Positions 15,341 through 24,683 of a DNA stretch of 64,000 nucleotides are shown piece by piece. The notes under the pieces are model-generated. The model was not told the origin of the DNA. It searched no databases and saw only the letters and a list, made by a program, of their open reading frames with translations. Each line of letters begins with the position of its first letter. Positions within the stretch are counted from its first letter, which is position 1. Both the position numbers and the translations under genes were made by a program. This stretch comes from an uncultured Christensenellaceae bacterium (GTDB taxonomy: Bacteria > Bacillota > Clostridia > Christensenellales > Borkfalkiaceae), in assembly GCA_910589015.1 (NCBI GenBank), contig CAJUSA010000004.1, positions 1 through 64,000 of the forward strand. The letters run 5' to 3'.

Positions 15341-16084
15341 ATGAAAAAAATTCTGGCAATCGGCGCGATGGCGCTTGCGCTTTCCGCAACCGCGGCGACG
15401 GGCATCACCGCTTATGCTGTTACCCGTACGCAAGACGCGCCGCTCACTGCCTGCACTGCCGTAACCGAGGCCGCCGTTCTCCGCCAGGGAAGCACAGGCG
15501 GCGAAGTGAAGGAAGTCCAGCGCAGGTTAAAACAATGGGGGTACTACTCGGGTTCGGTAGACGGTGTGTTCGGTTCGGGCACAAAGAAAGCAGTTATTGC
15601 CTTTCAGAAGAAAAACGGACTCACGGCGGACGGCGTCGTCGGCAAAGCAACCTATCAGGCGCTCGGTATGAACGATTCTTATAACGCGCTCAACCGCGGT
15701 CAGTCCTCTTCGGGTTCGTCGTCGAACTACACTTCGTCCGACCTGTACCTCATGGCAAAGGCGATCTACGCGGAAGGGCGCGGCGAGAGCTATACGGGGC
15801 AGGTGGCGATCGGCGCGGTGATCATGAACCGCGTCAGAAGTTCGAGTTTCCCCAACACGGTGGCGGGCGTTATCTATCAGAAGGGCGCGTTTACCGCCGT
15901 TTCCGACGGACAGATCAACCTCGAGCCCAACCAAAGCGCGTATAACGCGGCGAAAGACGCCATGAACGGTTGGGATCCGACCTACGGCTGCCTTTATTAT
16001 TACAATCCCGCCGTGGCGACAAGCGCCTGGATCTTCAACCGTAAAACCGTTACGGTGATCGGCAAGCACGTATTTGCGATATAA
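15341..16084 (+). CDS. sleB: spore cortex-lytic enzyme SleB-like
   Basis: 247 residues: a signal peptide (1-25), a PG_binding_1 domain (about 43-105, LRQGSTGGEVKEVQRRLKQWG), a Ser-rich linker and a SleB/CwlJ hydrolase_2 domain (about 130-247, LMAKAIYAEGRGESYTGQVA with the catalytic Glu). It degrades cortex muramic-delta-lactam peptidoglycan during germination. The next gene is ypeB, its partner in many spore formers, 13 nt downstream. AGGAGG precedes the start. Confidence 0.93.
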   Translation: MKKILAIGAMALALSATAATGITAYAVTRTQDAPLTACTAVTEAAVLRQGSTGGEVKEVQRRLKQWGYYSGSVDGVFGSGTKKAVIAFQKKNGLTADGVVGKATYQALGMNDSYNALNRGQSSSGSSSNYTSSDLYLMAKAIYAEGRGESYTGQVAIGAVIMNRVRSSSFPNTVAGVIYQKGAFTAVSDGQINLEPNQSAYNAAKDAMNGWDPTYGCLYYYNPAVATSAWIFNRKTVTVIGKHVFAI

Positions 16085-16097
16085 GGGAGAATAGATT

Positions 16098-18041
16098 ATG
16101 GAAAAGAAAATCGGAAAGAACGTATCGAGCGGCGCGGAAAAAGTGGAAAACGCCGAAAAAGAAAACCTGCGCAACAGCGCGAACGGCGGGCAAAACACGA
16201 AACAGAAAAAGACCGCCGCAAAAAAGCAGACGGTGAAAAAGACGGCTGCGAAAACCGAAAAGACCAAACCCGCGAAAAAGACGCGCACGCGCGCCGAAAA
16301 GAAAGAGCGCGCGCAGGCTCAAAAACGCGTCGAAGCGGCAAAAAAGCGCGCAGAGAAGAAGGAAGCGAAAATCCGCAAGCGCGCAGCGCTCAAAGAAAAG
16401 CGCCTCGAGCATAAAAAGATGGTCGCGCAAAAGCGTTTGGAACGCAAGCAGAAGATGATGGAAAAACGTGCCGCGATCAAGAATAAGAAAATCGAAAAGC
16501 GCGCCGAACGCATCGCCCGCCGCGAACTTTTGAAACACGAAACGCGTGCGGAAAAACAAAAGCGTTTGGAACGCGAAAAGAAAGAACGCCTTGCGTTAAA
16601 GCGCCAAAAGGCGGAACGCAGAGATAAGGCGCGCGAGCAAAAACAAAAGGCGCGCGAAGCCGCCCACGCAAGAAAGGCGGAAAACGCAAAGCATAAGCGC
16701 GAACAGAAAACGCGCCGCAAGGAAAACAGACGCGGATTCGGCGGCTGGCTGGCGGCGGTGATCTCGCTCGGCGTTGCCTGCCTTGCGCTGGCAACCGTTG
16801 TAACGGCGGGTGCGTTCCGCATGAACGAAGTGGCGCTCGAGGGCGAAAACGGCGCGCGTTCCACCCTTTACGAAATGCTGTCGCTTTCCGAAGACATGGA
16901 TAACAACCTCACCAAACTGCGCGTGAGCGAAGGAAGAGAGGAACAGCGCAGACTGCTCACCAACGTGCTTGTTGACAGCGCGCTGCTCGAAAACGCGATC
17001 GAACGCGTCCCCGTCGACGCGGCGACGAGTACCGACATCTCTTCGTTCGTCAACAATACGAACGCCTATGCCCGTACTCTGCTCAAAAAGCTGGCAGCGG
17101 GCGAAAAGCTGACGCAGACGCAGAAGAACACCATTGTGTATCTTTGGGAAATCAACAAAGACCTGACGAGAGAATTGAACACGCTTGCAACCACCATGTC
17201 CGCGAAAGATTTGCGCGCGTTCATGAACGGCAAAGCGGGCGCGATGAGCGAACAGTTCGCGCAGATGGGTCAGACGAGCAAACGCGAACCGCAGAACGAA
17301 GTCGACGCGCCGTTCTCGGGCGCGGCCAACGTGGGGCGCAATCAGCTTTCGAATCTCGACGAGATCACGCAGAGCCGTGCGGAAGAGCTGGTTCGCGGAT
17401 ATTTCGAAAATTACAACGTGCAGAAGGTGTGCTATACGGGCGAAACGACCGCGCAGGACGCGGGCATGTATAACTTCGTGCTCACCGATGCAAACGACGT
17501 GGAAATCTACGCGCAGATTACGAAGAACGGCGGTAAGCTCGCGTTCATGGATATCTACGAAGAAAACACCAACAAACAGTTCGATCTGAACGCCTGCAAC
17601 GATATCGCGCAGGAATTCCTTGCGAAGATGGGCATCGACAACGCGCAGGCGGTGTGGTATTCCGACGGCGGTTCGGTTGCCGACATCGTTTACACGAGCT
17701 GCGACAACGGCGTGTGCGCGTATTCCGATATGATCCGCGTCCGCGTGTGCGAATGCAAGGGCATCGTGGTCGGCGTCGACGCAAGAGGTTACTGGTTCAA
17801 CTACACGCAGCGCGACCTTGACGCAACGCTTTCTGTAGAAGAAGCGCGCAGCGCGCTGACGATGGAAAGCGACGAAGGCAGACTTGCCCTCATCGCGGTA
17901 GACGGCGAAGAAGTGCTTGCTTACGAATTCCTTTGCACGAGCGGCGACAACGAATATCTTGTTTATATCGACGCCGAAACGGGCGACGAAGTGCAGATGT
18001 ACACCGTGCGCGAAGGCATGCGCGGCAGATATCTCATTTAA
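16098..18041 (+). CDS. ypeB: YpeB-like germination protein with a long basic N-terminal extension
   Basis: 647 residues, against about 450 for typical YpeB. Residues 1-215 are an extraordinary Lys/Arg/Ala/Glu-rich, coiled-coil-like region that should face the cytoplasm. A membrane segment follows at about 216-241 (GGWLAAVISLGVACLALATV). The rest matches YpeB: an N-terminal helical domain and repeated PEPSY-like domains. YpeB stabilises and localises SleB in the spore. Operonic with sleB. The extension's charge and low complexity are unlike its neighbours. Confidence 0.85.
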   Translation: MEKKIGKNVSSGAEKVENAEKENLRNSANGGQNTKQKKTAAKKQTVKKTAAKTEKTKPAKKTRTRAEKKERAQAQKRVEAAKKRAEKKEAKIRKRAALKEKRLEHKKMVAQKRLERKQKMMEKRAAIKNKKIEKRAERIARRELLKHETRAEKQKRLEREKKERLALKRQKAERRDKAREQKQKAREAAHARKAENAKHKREQKTRRKENRRGFGGWLAAVISLGVACLALATVVTAGAFRMNEVALEGENGARSTLYEMLSLSEDMDNNLTKLRVSEGREEQRRLLTNVLVDSALLENAIERVPVDAATSTDISSFVNNTNAYARTLLKKLAAGEKLTQTQKNTIVYLWEINKDLTRELNTLATTMSAKDLRAFMNGKAGAMSEQFAQMGQTSKREPQNEVDAPFSGAANVGRNQLSNLDEITQSRAEELVRGYFENYNVQKVCYTGETTAQDAGMYNFVLTDANDVEIYAQITKNGGKLAFMDIYEENTNKQFDLNACNDIAQEFLAKMGIDNAQAVWYSDGGSVADIVYTSCDNGVCAYSDMIRVRVCECKGIVVGVDARGYWFNYTQRDLDATLSVEEARSALTMESDEGRLALIAVDGEEVLAYEFLCTSGDNEYLVYIDAETGDEVQMYTVREGMRGRYLI

Positions 18042-18049
18042 CGAAAGGA

Positions 18050-18075
18050 AAAAAGCGGGGGGAACCCCGCTTTTT
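18050..18075. terminator. bidirectional terminator
   Basis: AAAAAGCGGGG and CCCCGCTTTTT around a 4-nt loop, between the converging ypeB and MATE genes. Confidence 0.9.
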
Positions 18076-19402
18076 ATTTATTTTGTTTTTTGCATATCGT
18101 GCGGTAAAAGAACAAAGACAATACCGTGGCGACTGCCCATCCGATCGGCCAAGCGAACCATATCCCGCCCGCGCCGAAAGGCGTTGCTAACAGTTCGGCG
18201 AGTACGATGCGTAGAATAAGATCGGTAAACGTGGCGATCATAAATTTGACCATCTTGCCCGCGCCGCGCAGCACGCCGTCGGCAACGAGCTTTGCGGCGA
18301 CAAGGAAATAAAAGGGCGAAACGGTCAAAAGAAACATTTTGCCCGTTTGTAATGCTGTTTCGGAAGGGGCGTCGATAAACAGCCCCACAAGAAATTTTCC
18401 CGCCGATGCGTAAAGCACAACGAGCGGAGCGCATAGCAGCCAAACGAGTTTTATTCCTGCGCCGAACCCCTGTTTTACCCGTTCAGGCTTTTCTGCGCCG
18501 AGATTTTGCGCCGTAAAGTTGGAAACGCCGTTGCCGAGCGTCGTCAACGACGTGACGACGAGGTTGTTGAGCTTGATCGCCGCCGAATATCCTGCGATTA
18601 CGCTCGGGCCGAATGTGTTGACGATGCTCTGGATGACGATGTTGCCGACGGAAATAAAACTCTGTTGCAGAATGCTCGGCAGCGCGATCAGGGCTATTTC
18701 TTTCAGAATGCGCCAAGAAAAAAATTGTGTTTTGCCCGTCGCGGGGATTTTGCGCAGTTTGGCGACGAGCACGGTTACCGACAAGATGCAGCTGACGCCT
18801 TGGCAGAGGAACGTCGCCCAGGCGACGGCGCATACCACGTTTGGGACCCAAAAGGCAAACCCGATGTCTGCCCCGACGTTGGCGACCGAAGAACAGGCGA
18901 GGAAGAGGAAGGGCGTGCGTGAATCGCCGAGTCCTGCAAAGATCCCTGAGGATACGTTATACAAAAAGACGAAGGGCAGGCCGTAAAGATAGATTTGCAG
19001 ATACAAGAGGGAATCCGAAAAAATTTCTTCCGGCGTATGAATGAGCCGCAACAGGAAACGCGAGGAAAAGAAACTGCCGATCATCAGAAAAGCGCAAAGG
19101 ACGACGCTTGCCGTCAATGTCGAATAAACCGCCGTTTTTACGTTGCCGTACTCCTTCGCGCCGAAATATTTCGCGGCGACGACCGATCCGCCGATGTTGC
19201 AGCCGAAGGCGAATGCAATTAAGATCAGCGTGATCTCATAACCGTTCCCGACGGCGGCAAGCGCGTTTTCGTCGCCGAATTTACCCGCGACGAAACTGTC
19301 GGCAAGATTATAGAATTGCTGAAAGAGAACGCTGCCGAAGAGGGGCAGACAAAATTTCCACAATACCGCAGAAGGTTTTCCGACCGTTAAATCTTTACTC
19401 AT
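18074..19402 (-). CDS. MATE-family multidrug/metabolite efflux protein
   Basis: 442 residues with about twelve hydrophobic segments in two similar halves and the MATE signature near the start (FCLPLFGSVLFQQFYNLADSFVAGKF). MATE proteins export cationic compounds by Na+ or H+ antiport. The substrate cannot be deduced. It is divergent from a LysR gene (start 19508), which may regulate it. Confidence 0.9.
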   Translation of the reverse strand: MSKDLTVGKPSAVLWKFCLPLFGSVLFQQFYNLADSFVAGKFGDENALAAVGNGYEITLILIAFAFGCNIGGSVVAAKYFGAKEYGNVKTAVYSTLTASVVLCAFLMIGSFFSSRFLLRLIHTPEEIFSDSLLYLQIYLYGLPFVFLYNVSSGIFAGLGDSRTPFLFLACSSVANVGADIGFAFWVPNVVCAVAWATFLCQGVSCILSVTVLVAKLRKIPATGKTQFFSWRILKEIALIALPSILQQSFISVGNIVIQSIVNTFGPSVIAGYSAAIKLNNLVVTSLTTLGNGVSNFTAQNLGAEKPERVKQGFGAGIKLVWLLCAPLVVLYASAGKFLVGLFIDAPSETALQTGKMFLLTVSPFYFLVAAKLVADGVLRGAGKMVKFMIATFTDLILRIVLAELLATPFGAGGIWFAWPIGWAVATVLSLFFYRTICKKQNK

Positions 19403-19415
19403 GTTTTAAGTTCCG

Positions 19416-19444
19416 TTGACTTTTCTTTCGTTATCCAGTATACT
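19416..19444 (+). promoter_or_regulatory. promoter of the lysR-type gene
   Basis: TTGACT, 17-bp spacer, TATACT; the leader to the start at 19508 is about 60 nt and very A+T-rich. Confidence 0.7.
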
Positions 19445-19507
19445 GTGTTTGTGCATATATGTAAAATATATATTTTTAATAACAATTATATCAAAAAGGC
19501 ATGAATT

Positions 19508-20416
19508 ATGGACGTAAGTTTCGATTATTACAAGATTTTTTATTGCGTCGGGAAACATAAGAGTTTCACCAAAGCCGCTGAAGAGCTTTTTATCGGGCAG
19601 CCGAACGTAACGAGGGCAATCAAATCGCTCGAAGGGCAGCTCGGTTGCGCGCTGTTTGTGCGCTCGAAACGCAAAGTCGAATTTACGGACGAGGGCGAAA
19701 AACTCTTTTGCCACATTCAAATTGCCTGTGAGCACATCCGTCTGGGCGAAGAGGAACTTGCGTTATGCAAACAGTTGCAGGGCGGAACGGTCACGATCGG
19801 GGCAACCGAAACGGCGTTGTACGGGCTGCTCCTACCCGTGCTTAAAAAGTTTCACGAAGCTCATCCGAAAATAAAACTGAAAATCGGAAATTATACCGTC
19901 AAAGAGGCGCTTGCCGCTTTGACAAACGGGTTGAGCGATCTGGCAGTCGTAACTTCGCCGCTGCATGCAAACGAAAAACTGACGGTTACGGCGCTCAAAC
20001 GGTTTCGCGAAGTTGCGGTGTGTGGTTCGGATTTTCCCGAACTCACTCAAGCGCCCGTCGGCTTAAACGCGCTTCGCGCTTATCCGCTTGTGGGGTTGGC
20101 GCGCAACACTATAACGCACGAATTTTATTCCGCACAGTTTGCGGCATACGGATTGGAATACAACCCCGATATCGAAGTGGCGACCGCCGATCAGCTGCTT
20201 CCGGTGATCGAAAATAATTTGTGCGTCGGATTTGTGCCCGAATTCTTTTTGAACGCCAAAAGCAACGTGCACGCGATAAATATTGCGGAGCGTTTGCCGC
20301 CGCGCGAGATCTGCCTTGTGAAACGCGCCGGATCGCAACTGAGCCTGGCGGCCGCAGAACTCGAAAAAGAGATCATGCAATTCGGCGCAAGAGAGGAAAC
20401 GGTCAGCAGTTTGTGA
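19508..20416 (+). CDS. LysR-family transcriptional regulator
   Basis: 302 residues. The N-terminal winged HTH (residues 1-60: FYCVGKHKSFTKAAEELFIGQPNVTRAIKSLE) is followed by a linker helix and a periplasmic-binding-like effector domain (about 90-295). LysR regulators usually control a divergent neighbour, here the MATE transporter 106 bp away. The effector is unknown. Confidence 0.92.
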   Translation: MDVSFDYYKIFYCVGKHKSFTKAAEELFIGQPNVTRAIKSLEGQLGCALFVRSKRKVEFTDEGEKLFCHIQIACEHIRLGEEELALCKQLQGGTVTIGATETALYGLLLPVLKKFHEAHPKIKLKIGNYTVKEALAALTNGLSDLAVVTSPLHANEKLTVTALKRFREVAVCGSDFPELTQAPVGLNALRAYPLVGLARNTITHEFYSAQFAAYGLEYNPDIEVATADQLLPVIENNLCVGFVPEFFLNAKSNVHAINIAERLPPREICLVKRAGSQLSLAAAELEKEIMQFGAREETVSSL

Positions 20417-20441
20417 AATTTTTGCGCGGCGCGCCCATTAC

Positions 20442-20470
20442 TTGCCAAATTTTGTAAATCGGTGTATAAT
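20442..20470 (+). promoter_or_regulatory. promoter of the 20483 gene
   Basis: TTGCCA, 17-bp spacer, TATAAT. The predicted transcript start is only about 6 nt before the ATG at 20483, which has no ribosome-binding site, so the message may be nearly leaderless. Confidence 0.6.
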
Positions 20471-20482
20471 CTGCTTATACGA

Positions 20483-21577
20483 ATGAAAAACTATAAAATG
20501 CCGCAAATTCTTTCTGCCGTCTGTGCCGTCGCGCTGCTTGCTTTCTGTGCGCTGAGTTTCTTTGCGCCCTTTCCCGCAACGCTTGCGCGATCGGATCGGG
20601 AACGCTATTTTTGCGTCTGGCAAAACGGTGATACCGGCGAAGAGAGTTATTATTCGGCGTTTCGCTGTTTGGTTCGTTTTGACGGGGAAAACGTCGTTGT
20701 CGAACGCGACGGGCAAACGGGATATATTTCCGTCGGGGAAGAGGCGCGCCGCTATGCCGCCGTTATGCGCGGCGGCAGCCTCAACGAGCTGCTTTCCCTC
20801 GATCTTTCCGCCCTGCGCGCGTTGGAACGCGCCGCGCTCGCGCGCACCTATGCCGCGGCGCTGTGGTATGCCGACGGGGATTATTTTGCCTTATACGAGC
20901 GGGGCGTGCAACGCACCGAATGTTACGGGGCAAGCGTGCTGAGCTTGCTTTCGGGCGAGCCGCAACGCTTCGAAATCGAGCGTACGGGTGCGCGTGCGGT
21001 CACCGTACACCCCGACTGTACGCTGACGGGCAACGCCTTGCGCGGCACGTTTGTGCGGGAAATATCCGCTCTGCCGCCGTATTTCACCGAGAACGGCGTG
21101 CTCTACCGCGAAACGCCAAGCGGAATCCGCATGATCGCAGCGGCGCCCCGGACGGCTGTGACGGCGGCGGGGCACGCTTTTGCCGACGAGGGCGCGCTGT
21201 TGCCCTGTTTGCAGATAGAAGAGGTGACGCTGCCCTTCTGCGGCAGCGATCTCAGCGGAAAGGGCGACGACTACCGCGGCGAGTTCGCGCATCTCTTTGC
21301 CGTAAATCGGGAATACGCCGTGCCCGCCACGTTGAAAAAGATTACTATTACGGGCGGCAGACTGATCGCCCACGCCTTTTACGCTTGCGACGCGGTGGAA
21401 GAAATCAATTGTTGCGGCATGGACTGGCGCGAAATTCATTCCGAAGCGTTTGTCGATTGCAATTCGCTGAACTTGTTGCACACGCCGCGCCGTAGCGTCG
21501 TGTTGCCGTTTGCGGATTATCGCGCGCAACGTCTGCCGTGCGGGTGTACGCTGTATGAGAAGGAGGGGGAAGTTTGA
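20483..21577 (+). CDS. membrane-anchored hypothetical protein with leucine-rich-repeat-like C-terminus
   Basis: 364 residues. A hydrophobic N-terminal segment (ILSAVCAVALLAFCALSFF, about residues 8-26) should anchor or export it. The body is unrecognised. The C-terminal ~80 residues (ITITGGRLIAHAFYACDAVEEI) look like BspA-type leucine-rich repeats, which mediate binding. The stop overlaps the TTG start of cardiolipin synthase by 4 nt, so the two are translationally coupled, pointing to a job at the membrane or envelope. Confidence 0.6.
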   Translation: MKNYKMPQILSAVCAVALLAFCALSFFAPFPATLARSDRERYFCVWQNGDTGEESYYSAFRCLVRFDGENVVVERDGQTGYISVGEEARRYAAVMRGGSLNELLSLDLSALRALERAALARTYAAALWYADGDYFALYERGVQRTECYGASVLSLLSGEPQRFEIERTGARAVTVHPDCTLTGNALRGTFVREISALPPYFTENGVLYRETPSGIRMIAAAPRTAVTAAGHAFADEGALLPCLQIEEVTLPFCGSDLSGKGDDYRGEFAHLFAVNREYAVPATLKKITITGGRLIAHAFYACDAVEEINCCGMDWREIHSEAFVDCNSLNLLHTPRRSVVLPFADYRAQRLPCGCTLYEKEGEV

Positions 21578-23157
21578 AAAAAGAAAAACTCAAAAAAATA
21601 TTTTCGCGCCTGCCGCTCATCGCGCTGACGATTATTTTGCTGTTTTTGTTCGACGTCACCGTCTTTTTCGGGTTCTTTTTTCTCGTGCGGGAACTTATCA
21701 TAAGCATCTTCCCGCAGTCGAAATTCGTCGTGTTGCTCGTTACGGCGATCGTCGACTGGCTCATCGTGCTGAGCACCGTTTTGCACGTTGCCAACCGCGA
21801 CATGGTGCCCGAAGCGAAGATCCCGTGGCTCATTTGCGTGCTGGGGCTCAACCTGTTGGGCGTGGCGATTTATGCGGTGTTTTCGCATAACAATTTATCG
21901 CGCCGCCAAAGGCGCAGACTTATGAGCATGTACGAACAGTCGTACGAAAACGCGCTGCCGCTTTACAGCAAAGAGGAAGTGCGTGCGCAACTCGGTAACT
22001 GGGCGGGCGTGAGCGAGGCGCTCTCGACGGCGTCGCCCGCGGCGGTGCTGTACGGCGGCACCAAAACGCAGTACTTTCCCTCGGGCGAGGCGTTCGCGGA
22101 AACCTATTTGCGCGATCTCGAAACCGCTCAGAAGTATATTTTTCTCGAATATTTTATCGTCGCAAAGGGACAATTCCTTTCTGCCGTGCTCGAGGTGCTC
22201 GAACGCAAAGTCAAAGAGGGCGTGGAAGTGCGCATGCTCTACGACGATATCGGTTCCATGGCGCGCGTAAGCGTCAATTTCGCGCGGAAACTGCAAAAGC
22301 GCGGGATCAAATGCGTGAAATTCAACCCCTTCGTGCCCGTGGTGAGCGAGATGCACAATAACCGCGATCACAGGAAGATCACCGTCATCGACGGCATAAT
22401 CGGCTACACGGGCGGGCTGAATTTTGCCGATGAATATATCAATCTCACGCACCCGTACGGCTACTGGAAGGATACGGCGGTGCGGCTCGAGGGCGCGGGC
22501 GTCCGCAGTCTGACGCTCATGTTTTTACAGCTTTATAACGTGCGCCAAAAAGAAATCGAAGATTTTTCGCCCTTTCTTCCGAAGGAATACGAGTTTTTCG
22601 AGGACGAAGGCTTTGTGCAGCCCTACGGCGACGGGCCACGTCCGTTTTATCGCCGTGCGCTCGGCGAGGACGTGTATATCAATATTCTCAACGGCGCAAG
22701 GGAATACGTTTATATCGCCACGCCGTATCTTATCATCGATTACCGTTTGCGCGAAGCGTTGGTGCTTGCCGCGCAGCGCGGCGTCGACGTGCGCATTCTC
22801 ATGCCGGGGATCCCCGATAAAAAGCTCGTTTTCGCCCTCAGCCGTTCCAACTATCTGGCGCTTATTCGCGGCGGCGTGAAAATCTACTCGTATACGGGCG
22901 GCTTCGTGCACGCAAAAAGTTTCGTTGCGGACGATACGCTTGCCGTCGTGGGGACGATCAACCTCGATTACCGTTCGTTTCTGTTCCATTTCGAGGACGC
23001 GGTTCTCATGTACCGCGCAAAAGCGGTGGCGCAGCTCAAACAGGATATGGACGAGTGTTTCGCGCTTTCGGAAGAGGTCACCGAAGAAAAGGCGAAAAAG
23101 AATGCCGTCACCCGCGGGTTTTACGAGGTTCTCAAAATTTTTGCCCCGCTGTTTTAA
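21574..23157 (+). CDS. cls: cardiolipin synthase (phospholipase D family)
   Basis: 527 residues. Two N-terminal membrane segments (about 10-32 and 40-65) precede two phospholipase-D HKD motifs: HRKITVIDGIIGYTGGLN (near residue 265) and VHAKSFVADDTLAVVGTIN (near 445). It condenses two phosphatidylglycerol molecules to cardiolipin. The start is a TTG overlapping the upstream stop (TTGA) and preceded by AAGGAGGGG. Length and layout are those of Bacillota ClsA-type enzymes. Confidence 0.92.
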   Translation: MKKEKLKKIFSRLPLIALTIILLFLFDVTVFFGFFFLVRELIISIFPQSKFVVLLVTAIVDWLIVLSTVLHVANRDMVPEAKIPWLICVLGLNLLGVAIYAVFSHNNLSRRQRRRLMSMYEQSYENALPLYSKEEVRAQLGNWAGVSEALSTASPAAVLYGGTKTQYFPSGEAFAETYLRDLETAQKYIFLEYFIVAKGQFLSAVLEVLERKVKEGVEVRMLYDDIGSMARVSVNFARKLQKRGIKCVKFNPFVPVVSEMHNNRDHRKITVIDGIIGYTGGLNFADEYINLTHPYGYWKDTAVRLEGAGVRSLTLMFLQLYNVRQKEIEDFSPFLPKEYEFFEDEGFVQPYGDGPRPFYRRALGEDVYINILNGAREYVYIATPYLIIDYRLREALVLAAQRGVDVRILMPGIPDKKLVFALSRSNYLALIRGGVKIYSYTGGFVHAKSFVADDTLAVVGTINLDYRSFLFHFEDAVLMYRAKAVAQLKQDMDECFALSEEVTEEKAKKNAVTRGFYEVLKIFAPLF

Positions 23158-23177
23158 GGGGAAGGCTTTTGTGCGCG

Positions 23178-23381
23178 GAAGATTCTTCGGCAAGCTCAGA
23201 ATGACAATAGGACACAAGCAGAAGGATAACGTAACGCGTGCAGACCGACAGTGGGACACAAGAGGAAGAACAATGGAACTCTTGCAGATCGACAGTGGAA
23301 CGCGTGTGAATGACAATGGTTTAGCTTTTCAATGACAAGAACGACAGGCTTGTCATGTTGAGCGTAGTCGAAACATCTCGT
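23178..23381. repeat. dispersed intergenic inverted repeats at the element's insertion site
   Basis: AGATTCTTCGGCAAGCTCAG (from about 23179) continues AATGACA, and GTCATGTTGAGCGTAGTCGA (from 23352) continues AACATCT. These are related units in opposite orientation, of a kind of short extragenic repeat seen in many bacteria. The large tandem element begins inside the end of the second unit. No coding frame is evident in 23158-23381. Confidence 0.55.
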
Positions 23382-23383
23382 AA
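23369..23383. repeat. 15-bp direct repeat, left (target duplication)
   Basis: CGAAACATCTCGTAA, repeated at 51463-51477 across the whole 28-kb array but absent from the internal junction. This is what duplication of a target at insertion would give. It is longer than the 2-4 bp usual for IS30-family elements. The boundary is ambiguous by 1-3 bases. Confidence 0.75.
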
Positions 23384-23387
23384 TCTA

Positions 23388-23402
23388 AATGTCAAGGGAA
23401 AA
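23388..23402. repeat. IS30-type left inverted repeat
   Basis: AATGTCAAGGGAAAA, the inverse of 24920-24934. Together they bracket the transposase gene as a 1.5-kb IS-like module. The segment carries a TTGACA (minus strand, 23390-23395) pointing outwards. Confidence 0.7.
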
Positions 23403-23459
23403 TGCGAAAAAAGTTTTGAAAAAATGAAAAAAAGTTGATTTTATGGTAAAATAACGACA

Positions 23460-23483
23460 CCCACCGTCCGATAGGGCGGTGGG
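23460..23483. other. strong hairpin in the left terminal region
   Basis: CCCACCGTCC and GGGCGGTGGG pair (one G-T) around GATA. With the terminator-like hairpin at 23530-23560 it fills the 110 bp between the element end and the transposase stop. It may insulate the element or serve in packaging. The copy-2 equivalent is at 37500-37523. Confidence 0.6.
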
Positions 23484-23529
23484 ATCACACTTTTTTATGG
23501 GTATCTATTTTTTACAATACGGCAATATA

Positions 23530-23560
23530 GGCAAGTCGATTGACTTGCCCGTTATTTTTT
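23530..23560 (+). terminator. terminator-like hairpin facing the transposase 3' end
   Basis: GGCAAGTC-GATT-GACTTGCC followed by a T-rich tail on the plus strand. It would stop rightward transcripts entering from the chromosome or from the previous copy. Second copy at 37570-37600. Confidence 0.75.
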
Positions 23561-23569
23561 ATTGATTTC

Positions 23570-24640
23570 TTATAACTGTGCTACTTGTTCGTCGAATAAC
23601 TCTTGTGCCGTAGCATAACCGAGAATACGGCGCGGATAATGATTGAGCCAATGCTCTATATCCCGTATTTCTTCATTCGAATACTTTGCGATATTCGAGC
23701 CTTTTGGAATCCTACGCCGTATTTCTCGGTTCATTCTTTCGTTAGAGCCGCGTTCCGAGGAACAGTAGGGGTGACAGTAATAAATTGTCGTCCGATTGCT
23801 TTTCCCTCGACCGAAAATCGACTTACACATTCCGTCATTCGCGGAAAACTCCGACCCGTTATCTACCGTTATGGTTTTGAATATCTTTTTGAAAAGACAG
23901 CCGTATTTTCGTTCGAGGATATTCAAACACCGTATCACACCTTCCGCTTTTTGATTCCGCATGGGCATGATAATTTCCCTGCGCGTCATTCTTTCGGTAA
24001 GTACGAGAAGAACGTTATTCGTAGAGCCACAAACACAATCCATTTCCCAATGTCCGAATTCATTGCGTTTTAATATCGCTTTCGGGCGTTGCTCGATACT
24101 GATTCCGCGCGGGGCGCGGGAAACAGTCGTTTCCCGTTTCTTGCGTTTTTTCTTTTGTCCTTTTTCCGTGAGGTGACAAAGCGAAAGGCGGTCGAATACG
24201 CCTTTGTCGATATAACTATAAAGTGTAGTGGTGCATATGGAAGTTTTAAAAGACATTTTCTTACGGCGAATTTCCCCGATCACCGCGTCGGGACTATATT
24301 GCTCGTCTACGATTTTTCTTTCGATATAGTTCGCAAGGTCAAAATCATTCCCGATTTTAAGCGGTGCGCCTTTCGCCGCAAGATTGTCGCGGTATTTCTG
24401 TTCGGCAATATCGGGAGAATAAATCTCTTTGTAACGGTATCTTTTTTCGTAGCCGTAATGGTCGTACCACAGTAGTTTCTTTTTGTACGTTCCCCGTTTA
24501 AGTTCGCGATATATTGTACTGATATGTACTTCCAGCAGTTCAGCAATTTTTCTAATCGGTGTTTTTGTTTTTATCCACGCTTCGATTTGCAATCGTTGCG
24601 TTAGGGTTAAATGTTTAAATTTTCCTTTTGTCTTTCGCAT
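23570..24640 (-). CDS. IS30-family transposase (element integrase), copy 1
   Basis: 356 residues. N-terminal HTH_38-type domain (LTLTQRLQIEAWIKTKTPIR, then a second HTH to about residue 50), a basic region (160-175) and a DDE retroviral-integrase fold: Asp201 (HWEMDCVCG), Asp260 (TVDNGSEF), Glu301 (RGSNERMNREIRRRIPKG), all in IS30 context. IS30 transposases act on abutted ends and form circles or tandem dimers, matching the arrangement here. The leader from the promoter at 24816-24844 contains a large hairpin. Likely catalyses integration and excision of the whole element. Confidence 0.93.
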   Translation of the reverse strand: MRKTKGKFKHLTLTQRLQIEAWIKTKTPIRKIAELLEVHISTIYRELKRGTYKKKLLWYDHYGYEKRYRYKEIYSPDIAEQKYRDNLAAKGAPLKIGNDFDLANYIERKIVDEQYSPDAVIGEIRRKKMSFKTSICTTTLYSYIDKGVFDRLSLCHLTEKGQKKKRKKRETTVSRAPRGISIEQRPKAILKRNEFGHWEMDCVCGSTNNVLLVLTERMTRREIIMPMRNQKAEGVIRCLNILERKYGCLFKKIFKTITVDNGSEFSANDGMCKSIFGRGKSNRTTIYYCHPYCSSERGSNERMNREIRRRIPKGSNIAKYSNEEIRDIEHWLNHYPRRILGYATAQELFDEQVAQL

Positions 24641-24683
24641 GATACTTTTCTCCGTCGTTTCACTCGGCTTTGTTGCACGCGTG

